Below, piece by piece: positions 48,686 through 60,857 of a stretch of DNA of 64,000 nt; position 1 is the first letter of the stretch, and the number at the start of each line of letters is the position of its first letter. A model generated the notes under the pieces. The model ran no database searches, had not been told where the DNA came from, and worked only from the letters and a program-made list of their open reading frames with translations. The position numbers and the translations under genes are program-made. The stretch is from Amoebidium appalachense (Eukaryota > Ichthyosporea): the NCBI GenBank assembly GCA_963693365.1, contig CAVNZM010000012.1, forward strand, positions 1,674,001 through 1,738,000. Reading direction: 5' to 3'.

Positions 48686-48916
48686 GGGGGGGGGGGGGGG
48701 GGGGGTTGGTTGGTTAGGGTAAGTAAAAATGGACTAGGTAGGAGTGGGTAAGGGAAGAACGAGGCTGTGTCGGTATGTGTTCGTGTGTTCGTGTGTCCGT
48801 ATAGTGTGTCTGTCGTGTGCCTGTGTCGTGTGCCGTGTGAGTGTGCATGTGTGCAAGTGCATGTGTTTTAATGAATGCATGTACGTGTGTGCATGCGTGC
48901 ACGTGTGTGTGTGTGT

Positions 48917-48981
<65 letters not shown>

Positions 48982-49264
48982 TGTGTGTGCGCGCGCGCGC
49001 GAGTGTGTGTGTGTTTATGTATCCATGTGTACGTGTGTGTGTGTGTGTGTGTGTGCGTGTACATGTACATGTACTTGTGTTGGGGCGAGTGTGTGTCAAA
49101 GCCCTATGGTGTCCACGCTGTGTGTGTGTGCACGATGGGTGTGTATCTGTGTCTGTTCAGCTCCAGCTCTCTTTCTTTCTTTCTCATGGTGGTGGTGGTG
49201 GTGAGTGGCTTGGATGGGGTGTTTGTGTTTGTGGTTGCGGTGGTAGTTGGGGGGAAAAGCCAAA

Positions 49265-49298
<34 letters not shown>

Positions 49299-49574
49299 AG
49301 AACGGACACCACCATCATACACACTCACGGACGCACCCACCCGGGCAACGCCTCCCCCCCCCCCCCCTCCCCCCTTCTCCTTCCCCCCCTCCCCCCCTCC
49401 CCCCCCCCCCTTCTCCCCCTTCCTCCTCCTCCCTTCCTTCCATCCTCCTCCCTCATCCTTTTCAATGTTGAATCCACACGCACCACCAATACACACAGAT
49501 CTACCGAAAGTGAAACATACACACTGATACATATACGCACAAACAGCAAACAAACACGCATGAACCTAAATCAT

Positions 49575-49578
49575 CCCC

Positions 49579-49609
<31 letters not shown>

Positions 49610-49613
49610 AAAA
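49575..49613. repeat. Compound poly-C then poly-A tract
   Basis: About 26 C followed directly by 13 A, the same order as at 5566 and 58651. Confidence 0.9.
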
Positions 49614-49638
49614 GGCAAGAGAGAAGCACCCACCCAAC

Positions 49639-49669
<31 letters not shown>

Positions 49670-49861
49670 GCACACACACACACACACATTCACCCAAAGA
49701 ACACACACAACACACGCACCTACACACCCACATACTCATACAAAGATGCACGCGCACGTGCACAGAGCACACATGCACACGCATGCAAACCCACACCCAC
49801 TCTACATCCGCATCAACCACAGCAACCACACCCAACTACCCTTCCCAACCACCCACAGACA

Positions 49862-49925
49862 CACAAACACATGCACAAACACATGCACAAACACATGCAC
49901 AAACACATGCACAAACACATGCACA
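49862..49925. repeat. 12-bp minisatellite ACACATGCACAA
   Basis: Five tandem units of ACACATGCACAA, embedded in CA-rich DNA. Confidence 0.9.
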
Positions 49926-50119
49926 CACGCACACACACCCATCCGCTCCCCTCAACCCCCCACCCACCCACCCTTCCCCCCCCCCCCCCCCCCCCCCCTC
50001 CACCAACACACGCACACCCATCCCCCCCCACCCCCACCCCCTCCGCCCTTCTCCCCGCCCATTCCCATCCCCTTCCCCTCCCCACTACCACCACCACACA
50101 AACGCACACGCACACCTAC

Positions 50120-50881
50120 CCTCGCTCTTGGCCAGAATCTCTTCGTTCATTGCATCGCAGATCTTAGCCATCAGGTGGGAGAGCTTTTCGTTGTCTTCCT
50201 GGATCTGACGTTGGTCTCGGAGTACCTCCGTGTTTTCCATCGTCACATCTGTACGTGTGCATGCAAATGTGAGGGGATTTCGAGGGAAAACCTAGTATAC
50301 CCACAGGGTCGTGCACACACGCACACATGCAAGCACACATACACACACACCACACACACACAAACAAACAGATAGGATGGTAGGTGCAGAAAGAAGGCAA
50401 GTGGGTATGTGTGTGTAGGTGTGTGTCTGTGGGTGCTGGTGGCGTGTGGGCCATCGGGGGGGGAGGGGGGGGGGGGGGGGGGGAGGGGCATGTTTACATT
50501 GCCTGACGTATTTGAAGAGTGGAGACGGGATGATACTGGTGATGTTGGTGATGTGTGCATGTGCGAGTGTGAGAGTGTGCGAGTGTGCGGTGTGTGTATG
50601 TGTGTTTGTGTGTGCACGCGCATGTGACTGTGTTTGTGTGGGTGTGGGGGAAGAGGGGCACTTCACGTGGGAGGCAGATATCGGGGAGTGAGTGAGTGAG
50701 TGAGTGAATGTGAGTGTGAGTGTGAGTGTGAGTGTGAGTGTGAGTGTGAGTGTTCGGGGGGAAGAAGGGGGGAGGGGGGGAAAGAGGGGGGGGGGGGGGG
50801 GGGGGGATGTCTGTGATTGCTGGTGCAATAGTGTGTACGAGGCTAATCTGTGGCAGGGTGGGGTGGGAGAGGGGGGGGGGT

Positions 50882-50918
<37 letters not shown>

Positions 50919-51158
50919 CGCGGAAGAGAGGGAGAGGCAGAGAATGTGTGTGTGTGTGTGTGTTGTGGTGGCAGAGGTGGGTGGGTGGGCGCGGGAGGGA
51001 AGGGGAGGGGGGAGGGGGAGAGGGAGGGGATGAAAGAAGAGCGTTGGGAGCGATTGTGTGCAGGAGAGGAAACGAGAACGGAACACGAAGGTGCACGTGT
51101 GAAAGTGTCTGCCACCCATAGTTCGTGTGTGACTGTGTGTGTGTGACTGTGTGTGTGA

Positions 51159-51211
<53 letters not shown>

Positions 51212-53008
51212 CGCGCGTCGGCATGTGCGTGCGGGCGTGTGTGTGTGTGTGTGTGCCCCTGTGTCTTCCATGTGAGAAGACAGCTTATTGCTTGTCCTCA
51301 CTCATCATGAGCTAAACAAGAAGATAGAAGAGAATATAAAAAAGTGGCGGATGAAGGGGGAGAGGAGCCGGGGGGAGGGGGGGAGGGGGGGGAGGGGGAG
51401 GAGGGGGCAGCGGGCAGAGATGGGAGGTGGGGAGGGGAGAAAGGAAAGATGGGGGTACGGGGGGACGGGGGGCGGGCAGCGGGGGGGACAGGAGGAGGGG
51501 GGAGGGGGGGGGGGGAGGGGGGGACAAGCACGGGGTAAACCCGTGAAGTTGGGTTATCAAACGTGTACATTCCTGCCTGCGTAACTTATTATCCCTGGCT
51601 ACCCTACCATTACCCCCCCCCCCCCCCCCCTCTCCCTTCCCCCCCCGTTTCCCTCTCACATCGTCGCACGTACCCCCCGTACACTCGCACAGCTGTGGAA
51701 TGTTATGCCCAGCACACGAACCACCTGGGCAGTGCACGTTGGGCACCTGGTCAGCCCGTGCACAATCACCTGCCACGTTGACAGCCTTAAAAACACTTGT
51801 CTAATCCCCCACCTGATCCTTCTTCCTCAGAAAAATGACTCTCCATTCCTACCCCCTACCTATACAACGCTCAAGCAGTACACCTTTCTGAATCCTTCCG
51901 ATGCCGTGCACCAACTACTCCCTGTTACGGTCCCCCCTCTCAAAACAGCACATCATACGTACCGTTTATCGCAATTGCCAGTTGGGCGGCAAGTTTGCTT
52001 AGCTCAAGGGTGGACATCTTCGAGAGGTGTTCTGTGTGCACGGGAATTCTTAGTTTACAAAAAAGGCTCCCTGTGCACAATAAACCATGCAAGTACGTCA
52101 AGAACGAAAACGATGCACACCAGGGCCCAAAGCACACCCCCACAAGGCTCCCCCTCCTCCTTTTCCCCTCACTTCTTTCGCCATCATCCCGTACCGTGGT
52201 ATCCATCGACAGTTCGCACAAACACAAAACATTCACACACAAGGAACTAAACGTGGTTCTGCCCTTCACCAGACTCTCACGATTAACACCACAACCAAGC
52301 ATTTCACACAAAAAAAACCACACACACCCATTGACCCTGTACAGACCCGCACAGGTGCAGGGTACATAGTGAAAACGACACTCAAAACCCACACAAACGC
52401 ACACGAAATCACAGTAACACCACCTCCAGCAACAGCCAAACAAATACACAGACTCAAAACACACGCACACACACACGCATGCACACACGCACATACACAC
52501 ACGTGCACACCAAATACCCACCTTCTTTGTACGTGATCTTTGCCATTTCAAGCGCCTGCTTTTGCCTCCTTCCTAGCGCAGGTGACGTCAACGGAGCTGC
52601 CGAACCATCGACATTCAAGTATGGGTCAGCTATCTGCTTGTTAAACCCCTGCCATCCCAGCGCCTTTTTCGGTTTTCTCATCGAACCAGACCGAGACCTA
52701 TCCAAAGGAGAAGCAGAAGCGGATTTCTGTGAGCCCGTCCCATCTGGTTGTGAGTTATGGCGAAATATTCTATATTCGTTGGGTGACAGGGGCTCGCTGC
52801 CGCTATTGTTTTTGGCATCAAGACTCTGTAATGGGTTGAAATCCTGTGAACGTGAAGTTCTCATTGATGGCCTTGTGTTGAGACTCCCGCTCCCTTCAGA
52901 ATCTGAATCCAATCCTGTGAACGAGGAAGAAGGGGCCGGCGAGAGTGGGTCCTTTTCTAGGCGGATGCCTACGGGAGAGTCGTGGCGTGGCTCAATGATG
53001 GCTGCCAT
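50120..53008 (-). CDS. Ser-rich coiled-coil protein of unknown function, 3' end not found
   Basis: Three exons on the minus strand agree in phase: 53008-52522, 52031-51963 and 50248-50120, giving about 228 aa so far. The start MAAIIEPRHDSPVGIRLEKD is followed by a Ser/Pro-rich, probably disordered and phosphorylatable stretch (SPAPSSSFTGLDSDSEGSGS, SASASPLDRSRSGSMRKPKK), then GWQGFNKQIADPYLNVDG and a helical part: QALEMAKITYKE, EHLSKMSTLELSKLAAQLAI and TEVLRDQRQIQEDNEKLSHL. The helices resemble a short coiled coil for dimerisation. The family is not recognised. The last exon meets a donor GTAGGT at 50119. No further exon was identified; reading on gives a stop after 12 codons, so it may end there or continue leftwards. 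Intron 1 starts with GT-rich DNA, and intron 2 has the minus-strand order G then C/CA. Confidence 0.6.
50460..50926. repeat. Poly-G runs with (GAGT)n and (GTGA)n tracts
   Basis: G runs at 50457-50484, 50787-50806 and 50889-50918; GTGAGTGA and TGAGTG repeats at 50689-50752. These lie inside intron 2 of the minus-strand gene and read as C and CA/CTCA there. Confidence 0.9.
51125..51214. repeat. (GT)n microsatellite
   Basis: GTGTGACT units followed by a pure GT tract and GCGCGC; CA-rich in the sense of the surrounding minus-strand intron. Confidence 0.95.
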
Positions 53009-53732
53009 GGTGTCGGGGCGCTTACTACTTTAGTGCAAAGAAAAACGATTATAAGTTGATAAGGATAGAGTTTCACTTGTAGAATGAGCTCGAGGGTAGC
53101 CCCAACATGAACACGTTCTTTAGCAAAGGCGAAGAATGTGGACACGGAATTCTAATTGCTGACTTTATAATGCACTCAAAGAGAAATAGACTTATCAAAG
53201 AGTGTGGTCGGGTGCTCAAACTGACACAAACACACGACTAAAATGGTTTGTGTCCAACGTTGGACAAAAAAGCAAACTCGTTGGAGGTTGTCAAGTGTCA
53301 GGCATGCATGCATGTCACAACACGTTTTATTGCAGATGAACCTTTTGATTGGCGGAAAACTCAATGGTATGTAGAGTTTATGACCGAAAGCCAATCACTG
53401 TTCAGGTGGTTTCCAACGGCCGTTGCCAACTTGCCAAGTTGCCGTACTTGTGTACTTGTGTTTCGCTATCAATAAAAGAATAGACAAGTTGAACAAGTTA
53501 GGTGTACATCAATACTTTTTACAATGCCGTGCAAGAATTTGAGAGCTATTGACGGCGTTAGCCGTCGATGATGATTGGCTGACGGCATGCTGGTACTCCA
53601 ATCCCCCAAGCTCTACGGTGACCGAAGTGAATCCCGGCCAGGCACCTAAATTTCATCGCCCTGATAATCATTATCATTTTTATGTTTAATAAAAATTAAG
53701 AAGACGCTTTATCTTATCATCCGCATGAAGAT

Positions 53733-54449
53733 TTTTTTATTATTTTTTTTTATTTTATCCCGTTTCACTCCCGGCGAGGCACTGCCTCAGGGGAGCTTAC
53801 CGTCTTCCGCCTAGACACAGATCGTACTGTATAGCACTCTCATAAGTCAGGATTCTAATTGACCCCAACTGGCACTATTTTTAGTTACGCCTTATCCCAC
53901 GGTTCTAGCCGCAGCAACGCTACAAGCTTTTAGTGGGGAAGTGAGCTCAACAACACCAGCCGGAAGCGACCCGGGACACATACACAAACATAAAGACTTG
54001 AAAGGGAAGACCCCATGCCCAGGACGCTGACCCGAACCGTGGCCGGTGACTCGGATTGGTCTCCCACTTGACTCAGTTGGGCCGGGATGCCCAAGCGGCG
54101 CGCCGTCGACGTGAGAGGGCCGGTGCTGTTCATGACGTCATGTCTTGCGGCCGGATGATAACAAATGGTGGTGCTGCTTGACGTGGTCTGGGGTGATGCC
54201 TTCTAGGCAAGGCCTCCTAAATAGCACACCGGTGTGCTATTTAGGAGGCGGTGTGCTATTTCCCGCCGGTGTGCTATTTACCTCCTAAATAGCACACCGG
54301 TGTGCTATTTAGGAGGCCTTGCTTCTAGGGGGCGGCCAGACCGGTCGACCGTCGAGGCAGAATAAAAATTGGAAGTAACCAGGATCGATCCTGCGACTTT
54401 GAGCTTGACACGCAGAGATCTTACCATTGCACCAACCCGCCCCCCATCA
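53733..54449 (-). mobile_element. tRNA-headed SINE, copy 1, with palindrome insertion
   Basis: On the minus strand the element starts GGGGGCGGGTTGGTGCAATG (A box TGGTGCAATGG), has B box GGATCGATCCTG about 50 bases on, and ends ACGGTAAGCTCCCCTGAGGC, AACGGGATAAAAT and an A-rich tail. The 10-bp duplication GCATGAAGAT flanks it at 53723-53732 and 54450-54459. It shares most of its length with 62557-63047. It carries about 170 bp absent from that copy, and it has a 116-bp palindromic insertion at 54207-54322. Confidence 0.85.
54207..54322. mobile_element. 116-bp compound palindromic insertion
   Basis: Flanked by TTCTAG on both sides (54201-54206, 54323-54328). The outer arms GCAAGG/CCTTGC enclose two copies of a perfect 36-bp palindrome (54213-54248 and 54281-54316), half-site CCTCCTAAATAGCACACC. 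Between them, CGGTGTGCTATTT occurs twice more. The other SINE copy has the uninterrupted site TGGCTTCTAGGGGG. No coding capacity. Confidence 0.85.
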
Positions 54450-55237
54450 GCATGAAGATGGAAAAAGAGAAATAATTTTTAATTGTATTGATATCCACAC
54501 AACACATGTAAACAAAAAAAAAATCTGCCAGAAATCTATAACTGCCATATAGTATGCAGCCATAATCTGATCATATGATAATAGTGTGTTATTGGCACGT
54601 GAAATTACGCTGCTTATCAGGTTTAAGGAGAGTATTCTCGGCATAGTTGCCTCACACCGATTCCTCTTCCTGTACATTCGATGCGCGGCCAAGGCAGCCA
54701 GGTTGTTATTAGATAACACTTCGTAAGTGTAGTGTCTTTTTACGTTAGGTGCATTTTTCGTGGTAGCTTTTCCCTTAATGATAGCTGTTAAATACGGGCA
54801 ACGGCCGTCCTAAGCGAGTATTTTCTTATGCGTTTTCATAGCCTGGCAAGTAGGGCCACAAGATTTTCGGGATTTTTTTTTTTTAGGGACATTTTTGTCG
54901 GCCCGAACGGATGATTAGCCAGCACTTTCAACGGATGACCTATGGGGCGTGTGCACATAGTGCGAAGAGAAATTATAAATATAGTTACGTGTGCACAACT
55001 TTTGGAACAGAACTTTGTTGATACTTCAAAGCTGTGATAACCTGACACATTTACATCACAATCTGATGACACGCAAAACATTGGCAATCACTGGCACAAA
55101 AACGACGGGAACCGAGCCCATTCGAGTCTTCTAGCTAGGTAGTTGTGACAGGGTAGCTTGATATTGCTGTTATAACATCATTGCCTCAACTCAGCCACAC
55201 ACACTGTACTCTAAGCTGGCTAAGTGACTTCAGAGTC

Positions 55238-56137
55238 ATGTCCACCATACCTGATTGGGGTGGTCTCGACATGGCTAGCCTAGGACAACATCCACAGTCC
55301 CCACATGCACTTCCACTTGAGTTCTCTTTGCATAATGAGCAGGACTTCGTAGATACGGATGGAGACGGTTCAAATGAAAATGACAATACCAAAAAGCGAC
55401 ATAGGCGAACGTTTTCCGAGTTGGAAAGGAGCTTCGTGTGTGGATACCCTGCGTGTGGGAGGCCGTATGCATCAGAACATGCACTCAACCAGCACATCAG
55501 GTTGGTATTCACCAACTCTTCCACTTTTTTTTAGCGCGGCAATTGGTTGGCTTTAGAGTTAAGAACAGAAATGTTGTGCATCTGTGCACGTGTTCCAGGA
55601 CCAGTGATCTCCGATGATGACCAGCTTATGCAGTCGTTTGCAGCACCTTTCTCAGGCCCCACTTGTGCTACTCCGATCTTGGTTATGGTCTGCAATTTCG
55701 CACAGTGAATTACAATTGCAGAGATTGGCCACAAAAAAGATAGAAAGACTGGCTATAAGTTCTTTGTTATTCCAATAATGCAATTTCCTTAGTTCCAAGG
55801 GGGCTGTCTGCGAATAAACGTGCGTCTTTGCGTGTGTGTCGTGTGATTGAACACTGTCTTCAATCATCTAGTCTTTTTGTCCAAACGCTGTGTGTGCATG
55901 GTCCTATGGCGCGCGCGGTGATTCTCATGTTCTCTAACATTCTTTTTCGTAACAGACTCAAGCATGCAAACCACAGCCCCGGGCTGTCTCGAAGTCGTGC
56001 GTCGAGCGCATCTGTAAATTTTGGTGTAGGCTTGGACTATGGTGGGTTCTCTCTCTCACTCTGTGTGTTTGTGTGTTGTGTGGGTGTGGGTATACGTGTG
56101 TCTCTGCGTATGTAAAATTTGTGCACGTGTGTGCATG

Positions 56138-56177
<40 letters not shown>

Positions 56178-56880
56178 ACGTGCGTGCCTGCGTGCCTGCG
56201 CGCGCCCACATACAAGCATGTGTGTGTGTGTGTGTGTGTGTGTACAGTTGTGTGTGTGTGTGTGTGCCTGTCACGGTGCGCGCGTGTGCACTCGCGTGTG
56301 CTTTTGCGTATGCTCTTGTCTGCCTGTATGTTGTGTGCGCGTATGTGCGCGTGCTCGCGTGTGTATGTTTGTGTGCATAATCACGCTGTGTTCACTTATT
56401 GTTTAGGATTCTACACATCATGGGAGTAGTTACCATTCCCAGCCGAGAACCATAGATGTCCTTGCAGTCTCTGTTTGGGTGTGCATCAGCCAGGTGGTTG
56501 GTAGTTCCGTGATGTCACCGTGTGTTTATGTGTGCTGTTGTTTGTGTGTGTGTGTGTGTGCCAGTGTGCCGTGTGTTAATGTGTGTCCATGGATGTGTAT
56601 ATCTGCGGGTTACATGGCTCTGCTTTTGTTTGTGTGTGTGTGCGTGTGTGTGTGCCAGTGTGTGTTTCCCTGTTTTATATGCGAGACATCGTGTGTTCAA
56701 GTAAACTGTATATTCCCTGTTACCCTTTAGACACCCCGCCAGAGTTGTCGTTGCATCATGGCAGACCGTTCTGACACAAAGGACATCCGTTTGATCAACG
56801 AGCACATGATACCCAGGTTGCACAATCCTGCACGCAAACTAGTCACCCCTCGAAAGCACACACACACCCTACCCCCCCTC

Positions 56881-56918
<38 letters not shown>

Positions 56919-58363
56919 CCCTTTCTTCAACCCCGCTCCACACTACAAATAGTATCTTCTTTCCTTGATGCCCCGGTGATCACTCGCTCCAATTCGTCCC
57001 ACCCACGAACATAGCTGACCATTCCCTTAACATATGCAGTACCGAATTCAAGTGACCCATACACCAAGGTGCCCATCCCGATGTTTTCTGCCCACGGGGG
57101 TGGTGGTACCCATCTCTCTCCAGTTACAACCTCAAATCCCTCATGGCAACCCACCCCCACGCTCCTGTCCGTGTCCCCTGCACGCATGGGCGATAGGAGC
57201 CCCTCACACCCACCAACAAACCTGAGGCCAACGTTCCAACCATATCCATCTGTTCAACGTTCACCGGAACAGGAGTTTTTGCAAAGTCAAGTTGACCAAA
57301 CGAATTTCCTTCTTTCACACACACTGAGCGGTGATGATGTGAAGTCTGAAACGATGGGTGCCAGATTCGATCTCATTCAGAGCCATTATGAGCATTTAAC
57401 AGAAACTGTATTGACACCAGACTACGACCGACATTACGAGTCCACCGGTGCCACAGACTCGGATGCATTCCTTCGGGATTTGAACAACGTCAACGATTTG
57501 TTGAAGCTGCAGGGGGTATTGGAACATTTACTTGCATCTAACGCAACACCGTTTTCGAACTCGGGTAAGACTTCAGATAATTTGACCCTTGGCAAAAAGG
57601 GGTCAGTGTCGCCCATTTGTGCTGGGATGAACAACATGGGGATAAACGATGACGGCAGTCTGTCCCCATCCACCCCCGGGGCGAACATGGGATATCACAG
57701 CGCCTCCATTTCACCGAACCAAATCGGAAAAACCAACACGAATTACGGGAATTTCGGGGACAAAGGTGCTAGCGTCGACAATATCAGGCTGCTAGTGCCG
57801 ACAGCAAAACCCGCCATCGGCCGGCGATATTCGGAGCCGCCACAGCTTTTGTTTGACGAACATGAGAATTCCGGTGAGGATTATCGGCAGTGCAAACAGG
57901 AATACCCTCCCCCAGGAAGTCTTCCGCCGGTACCCCGATTCAATGTTCCCCCGCCTAATCAGCAAAACTATGATGCGCCCGTTTCTACAGGCCGGTGGCA
58001 GGAACCCGTTCGGGCCGACCCGAAAGACGAGGAGAGTAAGCAGAGGTATGTCGAGTCGTTGCTGGGACGGTATAGAAGGACCCCGGCACAGGACCGACCA
58101 CATGATGAAGGTTTGAACCCCCCCCTCCCCCCCCCCTCCCCCCGGAGCGAAGGATGGGCTCTACTTATCTTTCATACTAAGGGAGTAATTACAATACTCT
58201 ATACCCTAAAGAATTAATTCGAGTCTCTTAAGAGCCATCGCTCTTAGAGTAGTTGCACCTACTCTTTCCTATTCTTAGTACTATATGATGTGTACTCATG
58301 TGAGCACTTTGCCTTATGTTGTCGATCATCAAGAGTTTTTTTAGAAGCTGTGACCCATTCTGT

Positions 58364-58405
<42 letters not shown>

Positions 58406-58651
58406 CTCCGTCCTCCCCCCTCCTGCCCGTCGGCATGTACTCCTCTCTCACTGTAACTCCTTGTGTTCATTTTCCAATGCTTTCCCGTGTGTGTCCTACT
58501 AATGGCACCCTTTTTAGTTGAAGTCTGTTTCTGATTTGACCCCCCACCCCCCCATCCTCCCCTCAGTGGATAACCCCCCCCCCCCCCCCCCCCCCTCCCC
58601 CCCCTCCCCCCTCCCCCCTGCCTCACCCACCCATCCACCCACCCATCCGCA

Positions 58652-58720
<69 letters not shown>

Positions 58721-59500
58721 AGGACGTTTTCTACCTTGTCTGATACACCTATTGTGTGCAACGCATTAACATTAAGCTACATGTAACGAATTTGTAGTTT
58801 GGACTTTCTATTGCATGTAGCCCCCTCCCCCCCTCCCCGTTCTCCCCACCCACCCACCCACCCATCCACCCATCCACGATTTTTGTAATTCGGCATAGGT
58901 CAGGCAAGGCTAGAAGGAGTTGAGGAGGGCAAGGGATGGAGAAGGGAGGGGAAGGGGAAGCATGCACGGTGTGGCATATGTGCATGCATTGAGAGAACTT
59001 ACACACCTTGCAGGGGTCGGACTCGTAACGTGTTTGTTCATTATGGCACACACATGTTTTTGTGTTCACAGTACTTGGTGTTGTGTGCACACAATGCCTG
59101 GGGGGTTCTGTGCACACAGTGTCTTGGTGTCGTGTGCACACAGTGCTTTGTGTCGTGTGTACAAGTGCCTGGTGGTGTGTGCAAACAGTGCTTGGTGGTG
59201 TGTGCACACAATGCCTGGTGGTGTGTGCACACAGTGCCTGTTGGTGTGTGCACACAGTGCCTGGTGGTGTGTGCACACAGTGCCTGGTGGTGGGTGCACA
59301 CGGTGCCTGTTGGTGTGTGCACACAGTGCCTGGTGGTGTGTGCACACACCATATCTGCGAGTGCCATAAATTGTCGTGCTCTGTGCTGAACGCCTAACGG
59401 CTGGGGGAATTTCTACGATGCTTTCCATGTATGGAAATTCGTGCAAGATTGCAGCTCAATTGTATTGCTGACACCACCGTCCTTCCTCTCCCTTCCCCTC

Positions 59501-59544
<44 letters not shown>

Positions 59545-59563
59545 ACCACCACCACCACCACCA

Positions 59564-59602
<39 letters not shown>

Positions 59603-59937
59603 CTTCTTTCCCTTATTTTCTTCCTCCCCTCACAATCACCTGTTTTCCTTCCACCAAAACACACAGGTGGTGTCCAAAACCAGTCATGGAGAGATCCAAC
59701 AATCCATTCTCCGGTCAGCATTCAACACACGCCCCTTACCTCCCCATCCAATCAAACACCACCCGTGATTTCGGGGACATCGCTTAACCCGTGGGGGTAC
59801 AAAAATGAGCTTCCTGCATCTCGCCCAATCCTACGCAGCCGATCGGGATCGCTATCCATCCGCAATACCAAATCAGATAGCGCCGCTCAGATGCCACCCC
59901 GCGGTCGTTCACTCAGCAGGTTGCATATGCCGACGTA

Positions 59938-59975
<38 letters not shown>

Positions 59976-60064
59976 GCCCTACACGCGCATGCACGCACAA
60001 ACACTTGCGTGCGCGTGCACGCCCGCGCGCACACACACACACACACACAGACACAGACATACAC

Positions 60065-60103
<39 letters not shown>

Positions 60104-60386
60104 ATGAAACACAGCACATAAATGAACACATGTGCATGAAACACAAGCAACCGCATACATACATACAAACGCCGCACACGCCTGCCATACAGATACAACT
60201 CCTTCTCCTCTTCCCTGACATAAGTCACCACATATCCAAGCAATAAAAACACCCATGGCCACATATAGATCCCCCAATCATATCGATCCTCACCTAGGAG
60301 GTAGTTCTAATTTGATGTGTAGACATCTGATTTTCAATGACACATTGTTCCAACAATATTTCAAGATTGCAACCGCTTGAAGATTG

Positions 60387-60431
<45 letters not shown>

Positions 60432-60746
60432 ACCACCACCACCACCACCACCACCACCACCACCACCACCACCAGATCTTCCTTCCCTCTCCCTCAGCAG
60501 TACCTCACCCCACACTTCCACACTCCATCCCTCCCTCTCTTCCTTTCCAAGCCCAAAACACACACACACACCCCTCCAAATACATATTCTAACCGTTTTA
60601 AATGTTTCTTTACGAGCTCCTATTCCAGGATACAGCAGGACTGACCTGTGAATCTCCCCCCCCCCCCCCCCCCCCCCCCCCCCTGCAGCCTGGAAAGCCA
60701 AACCCAGTGTCACCTGGTCCACACACGCACACGCACAACATGCACC

Positions 60747-60778
<32 letters not shown>

Positions 60779-60819
60779 CACACTCACTCACTCACTCACT
60801 CACTCACTCACTCACTCAC

Positions 60820-60857
<38 letters not shown>

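Larger units (their letters stand above)
44962..50119. other. Large intergenic region, repeats only
   Basis: No exon supported. Contains C runs (45173-45194, 45278-45300), a T run (45822-45845), G (45914-45940), C and (CA)n (46010-46176), a CGGGGCGGCGGGC-type duplication at 46360-46440 followed by G (46443-46478), GTGGGTGG-rich DNA 46900-46980, an inverted copy of the dispersed repeat at 48301-48685, GT tracts 48900-49060 and an (ACACATGCACAA)n stretch at 49862-49925. The 3' end of the minus-strand gene starting at 53008 may lie here. Confidence 0.5.
53009..55237. other. Divergent intergenic region with a SINE
   Basis: Separates the Ser-rich coiled-coil gene from the zinc-finger gene. The middle is the SINE at 53733-54449; the rest is mixed AT-rich sequence with no supported exon. 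Confidence 0.55.

Noticed and set aside
51689-51743. Possible extra exon (GGSCAGHNIPQLCECTGG) in the minus-strand coiled-coil gene
   Set aside because: Exons 52031-51963 and 50248-50120 already join in phase and give a continuous helix; the candidate is short and Cys-rich, unlike its neighbours.
53930-54133. Minus-strand frame MNSTGPLTSTARRL... shared with 62688-63113
   Set aside because: The similarity comes from the SINE body, and the frames diverge after it.
56731-56814. Possible exon ([20 protein letters not shown]) in the zinc-finger gene
   Set aside because: It needs phase 0 whereas exon 2 ends in phase 1; joining exon 2 to 57040 directly keeps the frame. An alternative first exon cannot be excluded.
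59080-59350. CRISPR array
   Set aside because: The 23-bp units are head to tail with no unique spacers, in a eukaryotic intron.
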